A DNA stretch of 6,254 nt, taken from NCBI GenBank assembly GCA_009779515.1, contig WREE01000120.1, positions 1 to 6,254 of the forward strand. The letters are read 5' to 3'. Made by a program: the position numbers and the translations under genes. The notes beneath the pieces are model-generated. The model made no database searches. It was not told where the DNA came from and saw only the letters and a list, made by a program, of their open reading frames with translations. This DNA is from Symbiobacteriaceae bacterium (GTDB lineage: Bacteria; Bacillota; JAAYKD01; WRDA01). This document shows, one piece after another, positions 1 through 5,343 of this stretch (its first letter is position 1; every line of letters starts with the position of its first letter).

Positions 1-828
1 AGCAATGCGCCCCACGGTGGCTACGCAAGCATCGGCTTCTCCCGCCAGTTGCTCGATGCAGAGGATAACTTCGGCTGCGGCGGTTAAAGCATCGTAGCGC
101 AAACTCATAGGGGTGGCTCCCGCATGACCGGAGCGCCCTCGGACTATGAACTCGCCACGCATACTGGTGGTAATCCCGGTGACAATACCTACAGGCAAGC
201 CCAAACCTTCCAGCACAGCCCCTTGCTCAATATGGAGTTCTAAATGAGCTTGTACATAGTGTGGGGGTAAAACTGCTTCCTGGACTTTAGCCAAATCGAT
301 ACCACACTGAGCTAAAGCCTGGGCGAAAGTAATACCATCGCGGTCGACGCTCGCGGCAACTTTAGGGTTAGTTTTTCCCGTGATCATACCGGCTCCGGAA
401 GCAGTGGGGTTAAAGCGGCACCCCTCCTCGTTACGGTAAGCTCGCACTTCTAAAGGGTAATGGGTGGTCATTCCCAACTCACTGATGGTTTGGACTGCTT
501 CCAGAGCGCCCAGGACTCCCAAACGACCGTCAAAGATACCGCCGCCGTAAACGGAATCCAAGTGTGAGCCGCTGATGACCACTGGTCCTAGGGTCATACC
601 TTCACGGCGACCGATAATATTGCCGGCGCCATCACGGTGGACGGCTAATCCAGCTTCCTGCATATACTCTGCCAGAAGATGATACGCTTGGTTTTCGGCT
701 TCACTGTAAGCCATACAGTAAAGACCACCTTCTTGCCAACCGACTTTACCCATCTCTTGTAGTCTCTGCCACAAACGTTCACTATTGATGTGAAGCCTGG
801 TGGCCGACAGCACGGTTGCTAACTCCAA
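1..828 (-). CDS. M20-family Zn-dependent amidohydrolase (N-carbamoyl-L-amino-acid hydrolase / allantoate amidohydrolase-like), N-terminal 276 residues
   Basis: The reading frame is open from a TTG at 828-826 and leaves the window at position 1, giving 276 residues of a family that is usually about 400-420 long. The family hydrolyses N-carbamoyl amino acids, ureidopropionate or allantoate in the cytoplasm with two divalent metals. Metal-site motifs are in order: GSHLD (H89), FDGRLG (D100), RNEEG (E134-E135, general base and ligand) and HIEQG (H199). The GRSGHAGATPM stretch (about 231-241) is typical of the dimerisation/lid domain. The last metal ligand, a C-terminal His, lies outside the window. 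The TTG start is chosen because AGGTGA sits 4 bases upstream; in-frame TTGs further upstream lack such a site. It follows the pmbA terminator and probably has its own promoter. Family assignment is firm; the exact substrate (carbamoyl-L-amino acid, ureide or another amide) cannot be told from this part. Confidence 0.93.
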   Translation of the reverse strand, partial: MELATVLSATRLHINSERLWQRLQEMGKVGWQEGGLYCMAYSEAENQAYHLLAEYMQEAGLAVHRDGAGNIIGRREGMTLGPVVISGSHLDSVYGGGIFDGRLGVLGALEAVQTISELGMTTHYPLEVRAYRNEEGCRFNPTASGAGMITGKTNPKVAASVDRDGITFAQALAQCGIDLAKVQEAVLPPHYVQAHLELHIEQGAVLEGLGLPVGIVTGITTSMRGEFIVRGRSGHAGATPMSLRYDALTAAAEVILCIEQLAGEADACVATVGRIA

Positions 829-832
829 ATAA

Positions 833-838
833 TCACCT
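833..838 (-). promoter_or_regulatory. Shine-Dalgarno site deciding the TTG start of the M20 hydrolase gene
   Basis: On the minus strand AGGTGA is followed by TTAT and then the TTG codon at 828-826, a spacing of 4 bases from the site and 7 from its AGG core. No ATG or GTG in this frame lies nearby: the ATG at 848-846 is out of frame and runs into TGA after a few codons. This site is the main argument for a TTG start here. Confidence 0.7.
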
Positions 839-853
839 GCCAAACATAAATTC

Positions 854-890
854 AAAAAGCCGAGGAAATATACCATATATTCCTCGGCTT
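854..890 (-). terminator. Intrinsic terminator after pmbA
   Basis: Positions 857-866 and 881-890 are perfect 10-base inverted repeats (AAGCCGAGGA / TCCTCGGCTT), extended by an A-T pair at 867/880, with an AT-rich loop that can pair further with a bulge. Read on the minus strand, the stem is followed by five T residues (complement of 858-854). On the plus strand no comparable T-run follows, so the terminator works for the minus-strand operon. It lies 15 bases after the pmbA stop codon and separates the operon from the M20 gene. Confidence 0.85.
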
Positions 891-895
891 GTCTT
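867..895 (-). promoter_or_regulatory. Predicted promoter of the M20 hydrolase gene, inside the terminator hairpin
   Basis: On the minus strand, -35 AAGACA (895-890, 4 of 6 matches to TTGACA) is separated by exactly 17 bases from -10 TATATT (872-867, 5 of 6 matches). The -10 is preceded by TGG, an extended -10 element. Transcription would start near 860, within the second arm of the terminator stem, giving a leader of about 32 bases that holds the AGGTGA site. The motifs are seen directly; use in vivo is inference. It would explain how the M20 gene is expressed with only 25 bases between terminator T-run and start codon. Confidence 0.5.
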
Positions 896-904
896 ACTTT
901 TACT

Positions 905-2206
905 CTAGGCTTTGGAACCGGAAACAGTTACCCCATCGATGGCAATCCAAGGGAGAACCGAGTTGCCTTCGCAAATTCGCTCTAAGGAGATAGCCACCAC
1001 ATTCTGGAACAGCTTTTCCAAGTTGCCACTTATCATGGTTTCGCTCACTGCTCCGGCTATTTTACCGTTTTCGATGGCAAAGCTGTTTTTGGCAATACCC
1101 GAGAAGTCGCCGTTGCCGGCAGGGTTACCACCCGAGAAGCGGTAGACCATGAGCCCTTTGTCAATAGCGCCGATAATATCGTTTAACGGTTTGTCCCCCG
1201 CTTCGATAACCATACTGCCAGAAAGAGTACCGGCTCGCTTCTGACCAGACTTCTTGGCTCCATACAAAGAGAGTAGGAAGGCTTCTAAAACGCCGTTTTT
1301 AATTACTGTGGTATCGACACTTTCGTAACCGTCGCTGGTATAACGCTCGCCGCAGACAATTTGGGGATCCCAAGGTTTAAAGGCTAAGGTAAGGGAGGGG
1401 TGAAGCACTTGGCTGCCCAGCTTATCCTTCCAAATGGAAGTCCCTTCCACCACACCACTTTCCCCGGCAAAACGTTGCAGCATGGAGCCGATAAGCCCTC
1501 CTACGCAGCTGGGGGTGAGAATAACTGTGCCTGTATACTTGCCGGCTACAGTTTGCGCGGCAAAGCTCTGCAGGGAGTTTTCGATCATAATCCGCTGCAT
1601 ACCCATGTCGATAAAAGGTGTGTTTAAATCTTGGAAGCGGGAGCGATAGCTGGCGAAGGAAGTGGATAACCCTTCATCTTGCCCCGAAAAGGTGCTGCTG
1701 TAGGTATAATACCCTCGGGAGTTGGTAAAATCTACCCCGTTAGAGTTTAAGAGGACAGAATCGGTACGGGTATAGAGCCCGATCATTTGCCGCAAGTTTA
1801 ATTTGGGATACTCTTGGGCTAAGACGGTCATGAATTCTTTAATGCGGTGGAAGAGCTCTTCCCGATCCCCCACCAGTACTCCCCCGGAAAACTCCTTCTT
1901 GGCGACAAACTCGGCGATAGCGAAGGCATCATCAGCGGTTCCTTCATTGGCGGCGGCGATACAGGTATCTACGGCTTCATCGATGGTGGATTTGTCCAGG
2001 TTGGATACCGTAGCCGTTCCCTTCTTGCCATCTTTAATACCGACTAGGCTTATTTCGGAGTTATACAGTTTGCGGTAGAGGTCAAACTCACCGGTGTGGG
2101 CGTTGAGTTCATCGGTGTAACCTTCGCTGGCAGAGATGGTTACCAGCTGGGCACCCTTTTTCTTCATGGCGTCTAAAGCGTATTCGGCAGCTTCACGATA
2201 CTTCAT
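905..2206 (-). CDS. pmbA: PmbA/TldE-type subunit of the TldD/TldE metallopeptidase
   Basis: This 433-residue cytoplasmic protein belongs to the TldD/PmbA (U62) family. It has no HExxxH motif, as expected of the non-catalytic TldE/PmbA partner, which forms a heterodimer with TldD and shapes the channel that admits unfolded peptides. Recognisable segments are the N-terminal domain with VTISASEGYTDE (22-33), the central GTVILTPSCVGGLIG (226-240), and the characteristic RFSGGNPAGNGDFSGIAKN (356-374) followed by ENGKI and SETMISGN (388-395). The C-terminus has IDGVTVSG (423-430). The ATG at 2206 is preferred over an in-frame TTG at 2224 because GGAGGGAGG lies 7 bases before it. Only 4 bases separate it from the tldD stop, so the two subunits should be translationally coupled. 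In E. coli the pair matures microcin B17 and degrades CcdA; the substrate here is unknown. Confidence 0.93.
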   Translation of the reverse strand: MKYREAAEYALDAMKKKGAQLVTISASEGYTDELNAHTGEFDLYRKLYNSEISLVGIKDGKKGTATVSNLDKSTIDEAVDTCIAAANEGTADDAFAIAEFVAKKEFSGGVLVGDREELFHRIKEFMTVLAQEYPKLNLRQMIGLYTRTDSVLLNSNGVDFTNSRGYYTYSSTFSGQDEGLSTSFASYRSRFQDLNTPFIDMGMQRIMIENSLQSFAAQTVAGKYTGTVILTPSCVGGLIGSMLQRFAGESGVVEGTSIWKDKLGSQVLHPSLTLAFKPWDPQIVCGERYTSDGYESVDTTVIKNGVLEAFLLSLYGAKKSGQKRAGTLSGSMVIEAGDKPLNDIIGAIDKGLMVYRFSGGNPAGNGDFSGIAKNSFAIENGKIAGAVSETMISGNLEKLFQNVVAISLERICEGNSVLPWIAIDGVTVSGSKA

Positions 2207-2210
2207 CAGG

Positions 2211-3608
2211 CTACCTCCCTCCAATATTGATATAGCAACGCACGGCGGCGCCGCCCATCCCTACTGGGATAGATTGCTTTTTACCGCACATGCCAGAGCA
2301 AGACCAAACCATATCGTCAGAGACCATATCGACAGATTTCAGCATTTCGAAGGCAACTCCAGAAATGGTGGTATCTCTGATAGCTCTGGCTATCTTGCCA
2401 CCTTTAATTTCGTAACCTTCGGCAATACCAAACATAAACTCCCCGGTGGCGTCAGCCTGACCGTTGCTGGAACGCACCAGGTAGTAACCGTCCTCTACGG
2501 AGGCGATCATATCGGCGAGCTTGGAAGTACCAGAGAGGATGGCGGTGTTACGCATCCGCACCAGAGGCTCATCGTAGTAAGCAAAAGCGCGAGCATTGCC
2601 ATGGGGCTCGTAGCCCATCCGCTTAGCAGAAGCCCGGTCGTGCATGTAAGCTTTCAGGATACCCTGTTCGATGAGGACAATATCTTTAGCGATAATGCCA
2701 TCATCGTCCACGTATACCGGCACGGGAGCCAGTTCACCGTTGACGGTGTGCGCAAAGTCGACCAGGGTTACCAACTCCGAAGCCACCTTCTGATTCATGA
2801 GCTGAGCAGCCACCGAGCCCCCCAAGACGACATCGGATTCTACGGTATGCCCCACTGCCTCATGAGCCAGGATGCCGGCTAGGTCGGGTCCCATAATGAC
2901 AAGATGAGTACCAGCGCTGGCATGTACACCTTCCCGTTTTTTCATAGCCCGCTCGTAGAGGTCGTTAATATCTTCGTAGAGTTGGGAAGGGTCGGCGAAG
3001 TGGTCGGGGAAGAAACCAAAGCCGCCGTAAACCCGCCCCAGGTTGATCGGAGCTCCAGCCGGGTCGCGCACGGTAAGCGAGACGCGGACGATGGCACGGG
3101 GTACCATGGAGTGGCTGGTAATTATGGGGGTGGCGCCTCCGTTAGAAGCGTAAAGGAACTTTTCCATATCTAGACAGTTTGCTGAAACCGAACGTCCGGC
3201 TAAGCCGGGATAGGTGGCTTTGAGATGAGCATCCAGCTCCTTGAGGAAGTCGATCATGATTTTCTGGGAGAACTCAGGCTCAATGACCAAAGGGAAGTTA
3301 CTCCCCGGTGCCAGGGGAGGTAAAACTCCCAGTTCGGTGCCGGCTTTGCTACCCAGGAAAGAAGCATTATCGGCAGCATCTTTGAGGACTAGGTTAATAG
3401 ATTCCGGAGAAAAGTCGGCAATGGAGGCGAAACCATAGACCCCATGGTCGTAGACTCGGGCTGAGACGCCGGCAGCAACCTGCTTGCTGTTACTAACCAG
3501 GTTGCCGGAAAGCAAGTTCACGTTGCGAGTGGTGTTCCTCTGGGTGCGCAGCTCAGTGGGTTGGGGAGGGAAGTTAATCCCTTTGCCCGTAAAATAATCC
3601 GTTAGCAA
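2211..3608 (-). CDS. tldD: TldD-type zinc metallopeptidase, catalytic subunit
   Basis: The 465-residue product is the catalytic half of the TldD/TldE peptidase, which degrades unfolded or leader peptides in the cytoplasm; its length is close to that of E. coli TldD (about 480). The zinc motif is HEAVGH at 249-254 (H249, E250, H254), followed by TVESD as in the family. The third ligand is expected to be C441 in the C-terminal CGKKQSIPVGMG. Other conserved pieces are VYVDDDG (298-304), YMHDRASAKRMG (321-332), PHGNARA (335-341), RMRNT (351-355) and ATGEFMFGIAEGYEIKGGKI (387-406). No signal peptide or membrane segment is seen. The start is TTG, supported by AAGGAG 8 bases upstream. It lies 24 bases after the S12 hydrolase gene and immediately before pmbA, so it is almost certainly co-transcribed with both. 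The enzyme looks fully active. Confidence 0.95.
   Translation of the reverse strand: MLTDYFTGKGINFPPQPTELRTQRNTTRNVNLLSGNLVSNSKQVAAGVSARVYDHGVYGFASIADFSPESINLVLKDAADNASFLGSKAGTELGVLPPLAPGSNFPLVIEPEFSQKIMIDFLKELDAHLKATYPGLAGRSVSANCLDMEKFLYASNGGATPIITSHSMVPRAIVRVSLTVRDPAGAPINLGRVYGGFGFFPDHFADPSQLYEDINDLYERAMKKREGVHASAGTHLVIMGPDLAGILAHEAVGHTVESDVVLGGSVAAQLMNQKVASELVTLVDFAHTVNGELAPVPVYVDDDGIIAKDIVLIEQGILKAYMHDRASAKRMGYEPHGNARAFAYYDEPLVRMRNTAILSGTSKLADMIASVEDGYYLVRSSNGQADATGEFMFGIAEGYEIKGGKIARAIRDTTISGVAFEMLKSVDMVSDDMVWSCSGMCGKKQSIPVGMGGAAVRCYINIGGR
2214..2222 (-). promoter_or_regulatory. Shine-Dalgarno site of pmbA, embedded in the tldD 3' end
   Basis: GGAGGGAGG on the minus strand encodes the last Gly-Gly-Arg residues of TldD and lies 7 bases before the pmbA ATG. 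It moves the pmbA start from an in-frame TTG (2224-2222) to the ATG at 2206. A ribosome finishing TldD would sit on this site, which favours coupled, near-equal synthesis of the two subunits. Confidence 0.8.
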
Positions 3609-3615
3609 GTTCTCA

Positions 3616-3621
3616 TCTCCT
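3616..3621 (-). promoter_or_regulatory. Shine-Dalgarno site deciding the TTG start of tldD
   Basis: Minus-strand AGGAGA (within AAAAAGGAGA, 3625-3616) lies about 8 bases upstream of the TTG at 3608-3606. The ATG that directly follows the GGAG core is out of frame and reaches TAA after four codons (Met-Arg-Thr-Cys), with no room between site and start, so the TTG is the better start. Confidence 0.7.
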
Positions 3622-3632
3622 TTTTGAATATG

Positions 3633-5210
3633 CTACTCGATTTTCGAAAACCCTATGTTGATGACTCGACCAGCGTGGATTTTAAAGCCTAGCACTGCTC
3701 CGCCGGAACCGCGCATAAACTCGATCCCCAGGGTACGGTTGCCAGCGGTGACATAGTAGTCGCGCTGGTAGCAGTAGAGGCGGGAGCGATGGTTGCGGAA
3801 GTGGTCTAGGTATAATAACCCTTCATCTTCAAAAACAGTATACTGGGTGTCAATTTCCTCGTTTTCGTAAACCCCTTCGTAGTCAAAGAGATAGTTAGTA
3901 TCCTCCGGGACTTCGCTCCCTTTGGTTAAAGGAACATCCCGCCCCATCATTCCTTGCATAGCGGGTTTGTTCCCCAGGTAGATGTGGGAGTTTCCTCTTC
4001 CCATTTTAAAGAGGTTACCTTTAACCTGGTGGATTTGGACTAAGCCATACCCTTCCTGGACAAAGAGTTCGTCTCCCTTTTTAATAATGTTAATCCCCAT
4101 AATTTCCGGTGGTTTGGAGAAATAGAAGCCGGGAGCATCGTTTAAGTCAAAGTCGTCTACCTGGTAGGGGAACTCTTCCTTCGGTTCAGGTAGAGGGGTT
4201 TCTAGTCCGAAAATATAACGAGCGATTTGCATACACTGGTTCCCCAGAGGAATATTGCCGGTGTTGGAGCAGATAACCATTTCCAGGTCGTCGTCTAAGA
4301 AGGAGATCATATGGGCACGGAAGGAGGCATCGCTGCCGCTGTGCTGGATATACTTATGCCCTTCCAACTCACCTACCATGAGTCCGCCAGCATAGGTGCT
4401 GGGCTTGCCATCGTTTAAAATAGCCGGAGTTTTCATAATTTCCAGGGTCTCGGGTTTACAGATGGTGGGCTTTTTATAATTTTCCATCCATTTAAGGAAG
4501 TCGGTGGCCGTGGTGTGGAGGGAAGTGGCACCATAAGTGCCGTAGTTGAGGACATTGTGCAGGAAGTGGGTGCTCATATCTCGATAGGAAGTAGCTCGGT
4601 TGGGGATGAGCTGCCAGTAGGTTTCACGTACACAAGTGCTGGTCATGCCTAGGGGGGTAAAGACGCGCTCCTTAAGGAACTCATTAAATGATTTACCGCT
4701 GAGCTTTTCCACTATTTCGGCGATGAGGACAAAGTTAGAGTTGGAGTACATGTATTGCGCTCCCGGCTCGAAGTTGAGCCCGGCTTGGTTGCCAATGATT
4801 TTTAAAGCATCTTCCTGGGTGATGGTATCGTCGATACGGGTTCCTCTTAAGCCTTGCAAAGTCCAGATATCACGCACACCGCTGACATTGTTCATGAGCT
4901 GACGCACGGTTACCTTTTGCGGAAAGTTGACCCGCTCGGGGATGTAGGTGCGTATGTCGGCATCCAGGTCGACTAAACCGTCTTCGTAGAGAAGCATGAG
5001 AGCCATAACGGTAAGCTGCTTAGAGACCGAAGCTACGTGGAATACGGTTTGCGGACTGACTTTAACTTCCAGTTCCACGTTGGCGTAGCCAAAACAACGC
5101 TCATAAACCATTTCCCCTTTGTAACGGACAGAAACCTGCCCACCGGGACAGAGCCCTTCCTGCCATTGAGCAAAGAGTTGGTCGATTTTGGCGATCATTT
5201 CGTTGTCCAT
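3633..5210 (-). CDS. Serine beta-lactamase-fold hydrolase, MEROPS S12, D-aminopeptidase (DAP)-like
   Basis: The 525-residue product carries the three active-site motifs of penicillin-recognising serine enzymes: SVSK (S61, K64), YSN (Y155-N157) and HSG (H290-G292), the last replacing KTG. The N-terminal alpha/beta domain covers about 1-335. Two further beta-rich segments (about 345-435 and 440-525) fit the two C-terminal barrels of Ochrobactrum D-aminopeptidase DAP. From memory, DAP is about 520 residues long with S62, K65, Y153 and H287, a close positional match. The enzyme probably removes N-terminal D-residues or cleaves related amides or esters; an esterase of the EstB/CubicO type is the alternative. 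No signal peptide is present, so it acts in the cytoplasm, unlike secreted beta-lactamases. The ATG start has a G-rich weak Shine-Dalgarno (GGGGGGT) about 9 bases upstream. It leads the tight operon with tldD and pmbA. Confidence 0.92.
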   Translation of the reverse strand: MDNEMIAKIDQLFAQWQEGLCPGGQVSVRYKGEMVYERCFGYANVELEVKVSPQTVFHVASVSKQLTVMALMLLYEDGLVDLDADIRTYIPERVNFPQKVTVRQLMNNVSGVRDIWTLQGLRGTRIDDTITQEDALKIIGNQAGLNFEPGAQYMYSNSNFVLIAEIVEKLSGKSFNEFLKERVFTPLGMTSTCVRETYWQLIPNRATSYRDMSTHFLHNVLNYGTYGATSLHTTATDFLKWMENYKKPTICKPETLEIMKTPAILNDGKPSTYAGGLMVGELEGHKYIQHSGSDASFRAHMISFLDDDLEMVICSNTGNIPLGNQCMQIARYIFGLETPLPEPKEEFPYQVDDFDLNDAPGFYFSKPPEIMGINIIKKGDELFVQEGYGLVQIHQVKGNLFKMGRGNSHIYLGNKPAMQGMMGRDVPLTKGSEVPEDTNYLFDYEGVYENEEIDTQYTVFEDEGLLYLDHFRNHRSRLYCYQRDYYVTAGNRTLGIEFMRGSGGAVLGFKIHAGRVINIGFSKIE

Positions 5211-5343
5211 TAGGCGTTACCCCCCAAGTATTTATTTTGTGTTACACTTTCGCATGGAGAAAGAGTTTTCCTTCTTTGAACCGGGATAAAATAATAGCTA
5301 ACAGTACAGGTGCCTATAAACATCAGCTGTCAGCTTCAGCTTT
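5211..5343 (-). other. 133-base intergenic region before the S12 hydrolase gene
   Basis: This gap is more AT-rich than the flanking genes. It holds three close CAGCT copies (5324-5338 area), a short GTGTTACAC palindrome at 5239-5247 that could be an operator half, and a possible weak promoter. A 37-codon open frame (5323-5210) ends on the start codon of the downstream gene. No stem-loop followed by a T-run is seen after the S9 stop codon, so read-through from the S9 gene into the S12-tldD-pmbA genes is possible. Confidence 0.5.
5291..5320 (-). promoter_or_regulatory. Possible weak promoter for the S12-tldD-pmbA operon
   Basis: Minus-strand TTTATA (5320-5315, 4 of 6 to TTGACA) and TATTAT (5296-5291, 5 of 6 to TATAAT) are spaced 18 bases apart. 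Transcription would start near 5284, giving a leader of about 74 bases. The match is modest and AT-rich gaps often contain such pairs by chance. Confidence 0.28.

Noticed and set aside
1400..2078. Several plus-strand frames of 66-91 codons opposite pmbA
   Set aside because: Antisense shadows of pmbA with no Shine-Dalgarno context and low-complexity translations.
905..2224. 439-residue version of PmbA starting at TTG 2224
   Set aside because: That TTG overlaps the Shine-Dalgarno itself and lies inside tldD; the ATG at 2206 has the GGAGGGAGG site at ideal distance.
2136..2882. 248-codon open frame on the plus strand opposite tldD and the start of pmbA
   Set aside because: It lies entirely antisense to two confidently recognised genes, its product has no family resemblance I can see, and long antisense frames are common opposite genes with this codon bias.
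3609..3632. Possible promoter for tldD between the S12 and tldD genes
   Set aside because: Only 24 bases, fully taken up by the Shine-Dalgarno site; co-transcription is simpler.
4636..4902. 88-codon plus-strand frame opposite the S12 gene
   Set aside because: Overlaps the active-site region of a clear S12 gene; no independent support.
5280..5343. Possible terminator after the S9 gene formed by AGCTG/CAGCT repeats
   Set aside because: The stem is only 5 bases with a one-base centre and no T-run follows on the minus strand.
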